Source of the DNA: Desulfuromonadales bacterium
GTDB taxonomy: Bacteria > Desulfobacterota > Desulfuromonadia > Desulfuromonadales > BM103
Assembly: GCA_030630015.1 (NCBI GenBank)
Contig: DAOVNV010000152.1
Coordinates: 1-5,958 of the forward strand
Direction: 5' to 3'
DNA length: 5,958 bases
Part shown: positions 1 to 5,934 of the stretch, piece by piece
Layout of the letters: every line of letters starts with the position of its first letter
Position numbering within the stretch: the stretch's first letter is position 1
Program-made: the position numbers and the translations under genes
The notes under the pieces: model-generated
The model's input: only the letters and a program-made list of their open reading frames with translations
Databases searched by the model: none
Told to the model about the DNA's origin: nothing

Positions 1-168
1 GGCTTCGAGGTACTTGCCGACCGACTGATCGAACTTTTCCTCTGCAGCCAGGAGTTCGGCATCATCGAAAGCCTTACGGCCCTGGTACGAAGCACAACCG
101 GCCGCAAGCAGTACAACCATCAGTAAAACCATCCCCTCGACCAATCGGGCTCTACTTATTCGTGCCAT
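1..168 (-). CDS. Lipoprotein, 5' part only; probable outer-membrane component (TPR/secretin-type)
   Basis: The window's left edge cuts this gene after 56 codons. It begins with a basic N-terminus, a hydrophobic core and the lipobox LLAAGC, with the lipidated cysteine at residue 25 and Ala-Ser following, so outer-membrane sorting is expected in a Gram-negative host. After the cysteine the visible part (AFDDAELLAAEEKFDQSVGK, residues 33-52) looks like the start of a helical, TPR-like region. Three in-frame ATGs lie at 180, 174 and 168; only the last has a properly spaced ribosome site (GGAG at 175-178, six bases before), so it is preferred. The gene overlaps the preceding one by 17 bases. In related atypical T2SS clusters, as I recall them, a lipoprotein secretin with N-terminal repeats occupies this place; a PilF/PilW-like TPR pilotin would look the same from these residues. 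The identity beyond lipoprotein is therefore inference. Confidence 0.72.
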   Translation of the reverse strand, partial: MARISRARLVEGMVLLMVVLLAAGCASYQGRKAFDDAELLAAEEKFDQSVGKYLEA

Positions 169-922
169 CGGCATCTCCATTGAATACATTGTTGCTGTCC
201 CCCGGCCTCTTTTGGTGACCATCCGTTTTTTGTATGTCAGAATAAACTGGATCTTTGTCTTCGCCGGCGGCAGCGGGTTCAGACAGCTGAGCTTCCTCCC
301 GAGTCGGGCTGGAACTTATCCTGACCGCTGCCGGGGTGCTGACTGCGGGGGCAAGCTGCATGTTTTCGATCAGGGGGATCACGACCTGATCAGCCAGACC
401 GGACCTGACCACAACCAGCTGGTTCTCCGCAATATCCTCGACCCGAAACTCCAACTCCCTTCCAAAAGACTCATTTTTTTTGACAACATATAAATCCCCG
501 CCACTGGAAAGAAAAACCGTTTTTTCTCCACTTCGGTCGACAAACCCGAGGAAGGTGAAGCGCGACAGTTCCTTGTGGACAAGCTGCAACGGGATCGGCT
601 GCAAAGAAGACTCAGCGACAACAGCCCGGGGCGTTGACTTCACCGGTTTGAGTATCGATCTTACGGGGATCTTACGCTTCGACGACCTGAAGTTGAAAAT
701 ATCACGTCGCGCGCCCGGAAATGGTTTTGGTTCGGCGGTCAGCAGATCAACCCTCAACCTGGGCATTGTATTGGACAGAACCGCCTCCTCGGTAAACCGG
801 GGCGATGCAACGCTTTTGCGGGGGGCGGCTTTCTGCAAGTGCGGAGTCATCCAGAAAGCATAGGCAATCGAGACAACCAGCAGACCCAGCAGGGCCAGGA
901 GAACAAGTGGCTTGCCTCTCAT
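152..922 (-). CDS. PilP/GspC-like periplasmic connector protein
   Basis: Probable inner-membrane-anchored connector between the PilN/PilO ring and the outer-membrane channel. Of 256 residues, about 5-24 form one N-terminal membrane helix or uncleaved signal anchor (KPLVLLALLGLLVVSIAYAF). A Pro- and Arg/Lys-rich linker follows with RRDIFNF at 72-78, which resembles the short motif before the homology region in GspC/PilP relatives. Residues about 110-187 look like the small beta-sandwich homology region: FTFLGFVDRSGEKTVFLS at 122-139, a Gly-Gly-Asp turn, and FRVEDIAENQLVVV at 159-172. The last 65 or so residues are hydrophilic, rich in Ser, Ala, Glu, Asp and Asn, and look disordered; no PDZ domain is visible. 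ATG 922 overlaps the pilO stop by four bases and follows GAGGAG (931-936) by eight. Its own 3' end overlaps the next gene by 17 bases. No lipobox is seen, unlike many true PilP lipoproteins, which makes it closer to GspC in anchoring. An A8 run encodes K148-N150. Role is inferred from fold-level features and position. Confidence 0.78.
   Translation of the reverse strand: MRGKPLVLLALLGLLVVSIAYAFWMTPHLQKAAPRKSVASPRFTEEAVLSNTMPRLRVDLLTAEPKPFPGARRDIFNFRSSKRKIPVRSILKPVKSTPRAVVAESSLQPIPLQLVHKELSRFTFLGFVDRSGEKTVFLSSGGDLYVVKKNESFGRELEFRVEDIAENQLVVVRSGLADQVVIPLIENMQLAPAVSTPAAVRISSSPTREEAQLSEPAAAGEDKDPVYSDIQKTDGHQKRPGDSNNVFNGDADGTNK
175..179 (-). promoter_or_regulatory. Ribosome binding site that decides the lipoprotein start
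   Basis: TGGAG on the minus strand lies six bases before the ATG at 168. The other in-frame ATGs, at 180 and 174, have either no close purine-rich site or a GGAG directly abutting the codon. It lies inside the 3' end of the preceding gene, consistent with coupled translation. Confidence 0.65.
474..481 (-). repeat. A8 homopolymer tract within the PilP/GspC-like gene
   Basis: Eight consecutive A on the coding strand, encoding K148, K149 and the first two bases of N150 in the middle of the homology-region-like domain. Such a run can be a site of replication or transcriptional slippage. Confidence 0.9.
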
Positions 923-1497
923 GCTTCCCGCTCCTCGCTGCTAAAGTAGGTCTCCAGGTTCAGCCTGAGGCGGACACCGGGCTGGCGACTGCCGGCCTCA
1001 TGGTGCAACAGGATGTCCCGGATGGCCATCACCCGGGGAGACTGTTCCAGAGTGTGAATGAATTTTTTGATCTGCCCGTAATCCCCCCCAACGGTAAACG
1101 AAATCGTATAACGGAGCAGTTCCATCTCCTTGAGTTGTTCCGGATTGTAGGCAATCTGTGTCAAATGAAGTCCTGACATGGACGCCAGGGTCATCAGTTC
1201 GTCAACCAGACTGGTAAATTCCCGATGTTCCGGAAGGGCTCGGTAAAAGGCTTCAAGGTCCTGCCCGGCACGCAGGAAAATCTGTTCGGGAGATTCGGAG
1301 GCAGAGCTCTGCTGCTTCACAAGCCTGCGAACTTCAGTCTGTTTCTGAATAAAAAGAGCCTCGTGCTCATCGACTTTCGGCACCACAAACTGCTGCATGA
1401 CTGCATAAATGACCGCATTCAGGGCCAACAGCAGAACAAGGGCCAAGAGCGCGGTCCGGCGGGTCCGCCAGAGTTCATTAACCAGGTCGAAGCGCAT
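919..1497 (-). CDS. pilO: PilO/GspM-family alignment protein
   Basis: Inner-membrane partner of PilN in the alignment complex. The 192 residues comprise a short cytoplasmic tail with several arginines, a single membrane helix at about 15-37, a charged coiled-coil-like region at about 42-64, and a periplasmic ferredoxin-like domain from about 78 to 186. Typical PilO features are the helix around residues 79-107, the strand LLRYTISFTVGGDYGQIKKF at 127-146, the helix IHTLEQSPRVMAIRDI at 147-162 and the closing strand VRLRLNLETYF at 175-185. ATG 1497 shares one base with the pilN stop (TAATG) and has a strong GGGAGG seven bases upstream at 1505-1510, so initiation may be partly independent of coupling. 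The stop overlaps the next start in an ATGA arrangement. A G7 run encodes G137-G138 and the first base of D139. GspM is the T2SS counterpart and cannot be excluded as a name; fold and position are clear. Confidence 0.9.
   Translation of the reverse strand: MRFDLVNELWRTRRTALLALVLLLALNAVIYAVMQQFVVPKVDEHEALFIQKQTEVRRLVKQQSSASESPEQIFLRAGQDLEAFYRALPEHREFTSLVDELMTLASMSGLHLTQIAYNPEQLKEMELLRYTISFTVGGDYGQIKKFIHTLEQSPRVMAIRDILLHHEAGSRQPGVRLRLNLETYFSSEEREA
1083..1089 (-). repeat. G7 homopolymer tract within pilO
   Basis: Seven consecutive G on the coding strand, encoding G137, G138 and the first base of D139, in a conserved glycine-rich turn of the PilO domain. The conserved protein motif may be enough to explain it. 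Confidence 0.9.
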
Positions 1498-2057
1498 TAG
1501 AAAGCCTCCCGGATAGTCAAAGAGAAGCTCACAATGCTTTTGGACCGTCCGGCCGCTGCCTGCATTTCACCCTCTGTCTGCCCCTGCAGGTAAACATGAA
1601 ACAGATCAGGTGATTCGAGCAAGGCGTCCAGAAATGCGGTCATGTCAGCAACATCCCGCCCGATAGCGGAAATCTGCAAGGACCGGTTCTTGAAATCGGG
1701 GTGAATGCTGCGGATGCTCACCTCATCGGGAAGCAGTTCCTCCAACCGCCCGAGCAAACCAGTCCAACGGAACTGATCCGCCTCAACAATGCCGTTGAGA
1801 AGCCCAATCCGCTTCGAAACCGCTAGGTACTCCTCCGGCGTATATGACGCGATCCCGGTTTCTCCGCCGCCTGAAAACCGGCGATCCAATTCGGACAGGT
1901 ACTGTTCGAAGGCTTGATACTGACGATAGTTCTGGTAAGCATAGGTCAGGTTCGAAACCAGCAGAAAAAGCAGAAAGCCACCGATGATCAACAGCCACAG
2001 GCTCACAGAACGCCGGTCCAGATAAGGCTTGCTGGCAAAGTTTAGCTGAAACTGCAT
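1497..2057 (-). CDS. pilN: PilN-family alignment protein
   Basis: Bitopic inner-membrane protein of the T4P/T2SS alignment complex; in the family its short N-terminal tail docks onto PilM and its periplasmic domain pairs with PilO. Residues 5-16 (LNFASKPYLDRR) are the characteristic cytoplasmic tail of PilN-type proteins, followed by one membrane helix at about 18-38, a helical, probably coiled-coil stretch (40-60) and a ferredoxin-like periplasmic domain from about 95 (LLGRLEELLPDEVSI at 101-115, ending in SIVSFSLTIRE at 174-184). The 186-residue length is normal. The ATG at 2057 follows GAGGG by four to five bases, and the ribosome site overlaps the stop codon of the preceding gene, as expected for coupling. 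Its TAA overlaps the pilO ATG by one base. The alternative name, GspL C-terminal half, describes the same fold; the split from the actin-like domain makes PilN the better label. Confidence 0.9.
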   Translation of the reverse strand: MQFQLNFASKPYLDRRSVSLWLLIIGGFLLFLLVSNLTYAYQNYRQYQAFEQYLSELDRRFSGGGETGIASYTPEEYLAVSKRIGLLNGIVEADQFRWTGLLGRLEELLPDEVSIRSIHPDFKNRSLQISAIGRDVADMTAFLDALLESPDLFHVYLQGQTEGEMQAAAGRSKSIVSFSLTIREAF

Positions 2058-2064
2058 GATTCCC

Positions 2065-2973
2065 TCACATCATACTTTCGGCGGCCGCGAGTGATGCCGC
2101 CAAGGATCCGGACAGCTGAACCTGATCGGTCTTCACTCTCCCTGAGAACCGGCTGAAATGTGGATCAAGAGGCGTCGTTTCCCTATCGAAAAGGGCCGGC
2201 AGAATTTCTGCCGTTGCCGTCTGCATACCGGAATCCTGGTGTGTATAAACACTGCACCTCTTCATACCCGGGAAAAGTTGGCAGGCCTCTGCCAGGGCGC
2301 GGCTCAACTCGTAAAAAGCAACTTCCGGCTCGAACCGGACTGACCTGACCCGCTGATAAGCCAGAGTTTTTCCAAGGAAGTACTGGAGAGAAAGGCTATT
2401 CTCCTCCAGGCCAACCAAGATAAACTCGTCCCCCAAATCGACCCGTTTTTCATAATAGTTGCTGAGATGCAAGGAATGGAAGCCGATCCGCACGGCATGC
2501 AGGCCAGCCTCATTGACCAAGCTTTCGTACTGATCGAGAACCGGTTTGGCCACAGCTGCTGCAATGCATCTGATACGGCCCCCTTCGCGCTTTTCGAGAA
2601 TCTGGTAATCGATCCGGACCTCACCCGGCGGGGCAGGCAAGCTGGCCTTGAGATGCCACTTGAGAATATCCGCCCCCTCCTGGTGAGACTTGAAAGGCGC
2701 TTCAACTTCGGTCACATAGATCCGGCCAATGCGGTCAGGCAGACTCAACGCAAGTCTCTGTTCACCCCCCGCCAATTTCTCGACTCCGCTGTGCAGGCCC
2801 TCGACGAACCGTCCTGAATCCAGGACGTTCGGGTGCTGGCTGGAAAACTCCAGAACTCCATCGAGACACTCATGGTGAATGCCGGACAGATGCGGCTCAG
2901 GCCGCCCTCTCTGCAAAGCGCTGATGATCAGTCCCGCCCCGGTCATGTCGATTCCTACATAAGTTCTTGACAT
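2065..2973 (-). CDS. pilM: PilM/GspL-type actin-like protein, short and probably degenerate at the nucleotide site
   Basis: Probable cytoplasmic actin-fold partner that connects the ATPase/platform to the N-terminus of the following PilN. The family signature VGIDMTG at 6-12 resembles the first phosphate motif. The stretch ILKWHLKASLPAPPGEV with following IDYQIL (103-126) is the equivalent of the PilM segment usually reading LKWEAxxyIPfpldEv, and a second-subdomain start at RIRCIAAAVAKPVLDQY (133-149) is typical. No membrane helix is visible, so it is PilM-like and not a full GspL. At 302 residues it is shorter than the usual PilM of about 350. The second phosphate motif, normally aspartate-isoleucine-glycine followed by Thr, is replaced by VGLEENSLSL at 187-196, and no C-terminal Gly-Gly-rich adenosine motif is seen. 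It starts one base inside the gspE stop (TGATG) behind only a weak GGA, suggesting translational coupling. It is followed by pilN after 7 bases. The family call rests on context plus partial motifs; ATP binding is doubtful. Confidence 0.8.
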   Translation of the reverse strand: MSRTYVGIDMTGAGLIISALQRGRPEPHLSGIHHECLDGVLEFSSQHPNVLDSGRFVEGLHSGVEKLAGGEQRLALSLPDRIGRIYVTEVEAPFKSHQEGADILKWHLKASLPAPPGEVRIDYQILEKREGGRIRCIAAAVAKPVLDQYESLVNEAGLHAVRIGFHSLHLSNYYEKRVDLGDEFILVGLEENSLSLQYFLGKTLAYQRVRSVRFEPEVAFYELSRALAEACQLFPGMKRCSVYTHQDSGMQTATAEILPALFDRETTPLDPHFSRFSGRVKTDQVQLSGSLAASLAAAESMM

Positions 2974-4703
2974 CAGGTCCGCTTCACTTGTTCGACAAAG
3001 GTGGTCCGGTTGATTTCCGCAAGGGTGGTCACACCTGCCAAAGCCTTGCTGACGGCAGCTTCACGCAGGAAAACGGTCCCTGCGTCACGCGCCGCTTCCT
3101 TAAGGCGGCCTACCGGAACCTTGCTCGTGATCATCTCCCGCAAATCATCATTCAGGTCGAGCAGTTCCACAATAGCTGTCCTGCCATGATAACCCTGGCC
3201 GTTGCATTCCCGACAGCCTTCACCCTGGAAAAATGTGTAATCCTTGAACTTTCCATAATCAAGCCCTGCTTCTTCGAGAGTGGCACGGTCGTACTGAACC
3301 GGTATTTTACAGTTCGGGCAGATTTTCCTGACCAGTCTCTGGGCGACCACGCAATTAAGACAGGAGACGAAATTAAATGCGTCGATCCCCATATGCAGGA
3401 AACGACCAAGCACGTCGAAGACGTTGTTGGCATGTACAGTCGTGAACACGAGGTGTCCGGTCAGGGCCGACTGCACTGCGATCTGGGCTGTTTCCGGATC
3501 ACGGATCTCGCCAACCATGATCTTGTCCGGGTCATGGCGCAGGATGGAACGCAGTCCTCTGGCGAAGGTCAAACCTTTCTTTTCATTGACCGGAATCTGC
3601 ACAACACCCTTGAGCTGATATTCGACCGGGTCCTCGATGGTGATGATCTTTTCCTGCTCATTGTAAATCTCGGTCAGCGCAGCATAGAGGGTCGTGGTCT
3701 TGCCACTGCCGGTCGGTCCGGTCACCAGGACCATTCCGTAAGGTTCGCGGATCATCCGACGCAACCCGGTCAGTTCGCGTCCCTCAATACCGAGTACGTC
3801 CAGAGTCAGCCCCTGCAGATCCTGCGCGAGACTTTCCTTATCAAGGATGCGGATCACCGCGTCCTCGCCGTGAATGCTCGGCATGATCGAAACACGAAAA
3901 TCGATTGACTTGCTCCCAATTCTCACCTTGAAGCGCCCATCCTGGGGAATACGTCGTTCGGAAATATCCAGGTCGCTCATGACCTTGATGCGTGAGATGA
4001 TCGGCCCCTGAAAACGGCCATCAAGGGGTTCGGTGGCACGAAACAGAACCCCGTCGACCCGGTACTTGATCTGAACGCCGTCATGGCCGGATTCGATGTG
4101 GATATCGCTGGCCCGTTTACCCAAAGCATCGTAAAGGGTCGAATCGATCAGCCTGATAATCGGGCTGCTGTCATCGGTCAATTTCTCGATGGAAAGGACC
4201 TCTTCTCCCTTGTCGGTCTCCTTGACCAATTGCAGTTTGAAATCCTCGGAAACCTCCTGAAGGACCTGCTTGGCTCCCTGGCCACGCTCCAGGAGGGCTG
4301 TGATCTGACTTTTGCCGGCAACCTGCAATTCAAGTGTCTCATCGAGAAGCATTTCCAGGTCATCCAGACCTCGTACACGGGTTGGATCGGCAATAGCTAT
4401 TTTCAGGGCCTGGCCAGTTCGCTCCAATGGGATGCATTCAAATCTCAAGAGTAGTTCGGAGGGTATGCTGGACAGTAAATCAGGATCAGGAATAAACCGG
4501 CTCAGGTCGACAAACGGCAAGCCGAACTGGCGGGCCAATCCCTGGGCGAGCAGATCTTCCCGGATCAGCCCCTCGGCAATGGCTGTCTCACCGAATAATT
4601 GGCCGCGAACAGCCTGCTGTTCGAGAACCAGCTTAACTTCGGCCGGTGCAAGTGCACCGATCTTAACCAGAATTTCGCCGATTTTTTGGCGCTCGAAAGT
4701 CAT
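2973..4703 (-). CDS. gspE: GspE/PilB-family assembly ATPase
   Basis: Cytoplasmic hexameric ATPase that powers (pseudo)pilus assembly through GspF. Starting at 4703 it has 576 residues, typical for GspE/PilB. Visible in order: an N-terminal MshEN-type domain (about 6-135) with two tandem repeats at 7-30 and 36-59; the N2 domain from about 180 with the SDIHIE motif at 199-204; Walker A GPTGSGKT at 329-336; Asp box around ITIEDPVEY at 354-362; Walker B region IMVGEIRDPETA at 395-406 with catalytic-type Glu399; His box GHLVFTTVHAN at 416-426; and a four-cysteine zinc site, C462/C465 and C497/C500. The absence of PilT-like features and the presence of the zinc site and MshEN domain argue for an assembly rather than a retraction ATPase. 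The frame is open up to an ATG at 4772, but that start would overlap gspF by 53 bases and add an unrelated 23 residues; ATG 4703 has GGAG six bases upstream and begins at the conserved domain. The TGA shares one base with the next ATG. Assembly ATPase is secure; the choice of GspE over PilB as name is conventional. Confidence 0.95.
   Translation of the reverse strand: MTFERQKIGEILVKIGALAPAEVKLVLEQQAVRGQLFGETAIAEGLIREDLLAQGLARQFGLPFVDLSRFIPDPDLLSSIPSELLLRFECIPLERTGQALKIAIADPTRVRGLDDLEMLLDETLELQVAGKSQITALLERGQGAKQVLQEVSEDFKLQLVKETDKGEEVLSIEKLTDDSSPIIRLIDSTLYDALGKRASDIHIESGHDGVQIKYRVDGVLFRATEPLDGRFQGPIISRIKVMSDLDISERRIPQDGRFKVRIGSKSIDFRVSIMPSIHGEDAVIRILDKESLAQDLQGLTLDVLGIEGRELTGLRRMIREPYGMVLVTGPTGSGKTTTLYAALTEIYNEQEKIITIEDPVEYQLKGVVQIPVNEKKGLTFARGLRSILRHDPDKIMVGEIRDPETAQIAVQSALTGHLVFTTVHANNVFDVLGRFLHMGIDAFNFVSCLNCVVAQRLVRKICPNCKIPVQYDRATLEEAGLDYGKFKDYTFFQGEGCRECNGQGYHGRTAIVELLDLNDDLREMITSKVPVGRLKEAARDAGTVFLREAAVSKALAGVTTLAEINRTTFVEQVKRT
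4645..4660. repeat. Perfect 7-base inverted repeat near the gspE 5' end
   Basis: CGGTGCA and TGCACCG flank a two-base centre, about 44 to 59 bases into gspE (codons for residues about 15-20). In RNA it could form a six-pair GC-rich stem with a four-base loop. It is inside coding sequence with no T-run, so it is not a terminator; it may be chance. Confidence 0.5.
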
Positions 4704-4709
4704 TGCAAA

Positions 4710-4713
4710 CTCC
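4710..4713 (-). promoter_or_regulatory. Ribosome binding site that decides the gspE start
   Basis: GGAG, six bases before ATG 4703, in the 16-base gap after the gspF stop. Its placement, and the fact that the conserved domain begins right at this ATG, support 4703 over the upstream in-frame ATG at 4772, which lies within gspF. Confidence 0.75.
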
Positions 4714-4719
4714 GCCAGC

Positions 4720-5934
4720 TTATCCAACCGTACCAGCCAACTGGAAGATGGGTATATACATCGCGACCACAATGCCGCCGATCAGAAGCCCCATGGTCAA
4801 CATCATCAAAGGCTCTATAACCGTCGTCAGACGGCTCAGCCTGCGTTCGACTTCACTTTCATAATACTCGGAAACGTCACTGAGCATTTCAATCAGCGAT
4901 CCACCGGTTTCTCCCACACCGATCATGCGCAGGGCGATCACCGGGAAACTACCTGTCTGCTCCAGGGCTTCGGAAAGGCTGCTGCCCTCGCGAATACGGC
5001 GAATTGCCACAGACAGACACTGTTCGAGATGTCGATTATTCAGCGTGCCGCGCGACATCTGCAACGCCTGCACAATCGGTATTCCGCTGGCCAGCGTTGT
5101 CGCTAGGGTCCGGCAAAAGGTCGACAAGCCATATTCACTAAGCAAGGGGCCGAAAAAAGGCGCAAGCAGCTTTCCCCGGTCAAACAGGAAAGCACCTGCC
5201 TCGGTTTTCACGTAACTGCGCAACAGCAGTAGAATAACAACCAACAGTGGCAACCAAACCGGGAGTCCGGTGATCAGGCCATTGGCCAGGGCGGTCACTA
5301 TGCGGGTCGACAGCGGCAACAGGATATCCGCGTCCGCATAAATCTGGGTAAAATTCGGTATCACATAAAACATTAAAAAAGCGAGTACGATTGAAACAGC
5401 GATCGCCAGCAGGATCGGATAAAAAGTCGCACTACGTACCTTGGCCTTGATCGCCTCGATCCTTTTCTGGTATTCGATGAAACGACCCAGGGTAACAGGC
5501 AGGTCGCCCGACTGCTCACCGGCACGGATCGAAGCAAGGTAGAGTTGTGGGAACATCCGCGGGAATCGCCCGAAAGCATCGGATAAGGCGCTCCCCCCCC
5601 TGACATCAGAACGAACCTCACGCAGGGTCTCCAGCAGTCGACCCGCCTCAGCACGCTCAATCAAAGTGTCCAAAACCTGCAGTATTGGCATCCCTGACCG
5701 AATCAGCACCAGCATTTCCTGGTTCATAGAAAGGAAACGACGACTGCTCAGCCGAGTTGGGGAAGCAGAATTCACCAACCATTGGAAGGGAGCTTTACGC
5801 ACCTTAAAAATGAAGAAGCCTTGTTCTTCAAGGTTCTCCTGCAAAGCCTCACGACTGGCCGCCTCGAAATCCTTCTCGACGACACGACCATCCGAAGTCC
5901 CAATTTTACAGCGATAGAGATGCATTAGCCCCAT
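4720..5934 (-). CDS. gspF: GspF/PilC-family inner-membrane platform protein
   Basis: Polytopic inner-membrane platform protein of a T2SS/T4P machine; in this family it sits at the centre of the assembly ring, is engaged by the GspE/PilB ATPase and helps insert (pseudo)pilins. The 404 residues match the family's usual length of about 400. After a short N-terminal domain (about 5-47) come two homologous GspF domains: the first about 67-190 with the conserved RAGEQSGDLP turn at 137-146, the second about 270-395 with the equivalent GVGETGGSL at 339-347. Hydrophobic segments are at about 169-194, 218-238 and 373-396, the usual three. The upstream frame carries a TAA two codons before the first ATG, so the gene is complete. 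ATG at 5934 has no clear ribosome site; ATG at 5925 (residue 4) aligns better with the family's usual start and has a GGGG three bases ahead, so the start is uncertain by three codons. It is the first gene of the visible operon. A G8 run encodes residues 112-114. Family assignment is secure; whether it serves secretion or piliation is not decided by this gene. Confidence 0.95.
   Translation of the reverse strand: MGLMHLYRCKIGTSDGRVVEKDFEAASREALQENLEEQGFFIFKVRKAPFQWLVNSASPTRLSSRRFLSMNQEMLVLIRSGMPILQVLDTLIERAEAGRLLETLREVRSDVRGGSALSDAFGRFPRMFPQLYLASIRAGEQSGDLPVTLGRFIEYQKRIEAIKAKVRSATFYPILLAIAVSIVLAFLMFYVIPNFTQIYADADILLPLSTRIVTALANGLITGLPVWLPLLVVILLLLRSYVKTEAGAFLFDRGKLLAPFFGPLLSEYGLSTFCRTLATTLASGIPIVQALQMSRGTLNNRHLEQCLSVAIRRIREGSSLSEALEQTGSFPVIALRMIGVGETGGSLIEMLSDVSEYYESEVERRLSRLTTVIEPLMMLTMGLLIGGIVVAMYIPIFQLAGTVG
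5593..5600 (-). repeat. G8 homopolymer tract within gspF
   Basis: Eight consecutive G on the coding strand (C8 on the plus strand), encoding the end of R112 plus G113 and G114. The tract lies between the first helices of GspF domain 1. Loss of one base would move reading into a frame that stays open only to about 5373, leaving about 113 native residues and roughly 70 foreign ones. Length is counted directly from the sequence; slippage is inferred. Confidence 0.9.

Noticed and set aside
805..1176. 123-codon plus-strand frame opposite the pilO/pilP-like junction
   Set aside because: The opposite strand carries two well-supported genes with good ribosome sites; the translated product shows no family features.
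2967..3908. 313-codon open frame on the plus strand, antisense to the ATPase gene
   Set aside because: It lies wholly opposite a highly conserved, motif-rich gene, shows no recognisable domain in its product, and is best explained as a codon-composition shadow.
4312..5106. 264-codon open frame on the plus strand across the gspF/gspE junction
   Set aside because: It is antisense to two certain genes, its product is low-complexity and rich in Ser, Arg and Asn, with no recognisable domain; it is a shadow frame.
5373..5660. 95-codon minus-strand frame inside gspF
   Set aside because: It is the shifted frame of gspF and not a gene; it matters only as the frame that would be entered after loss of one base at the G8 tract.
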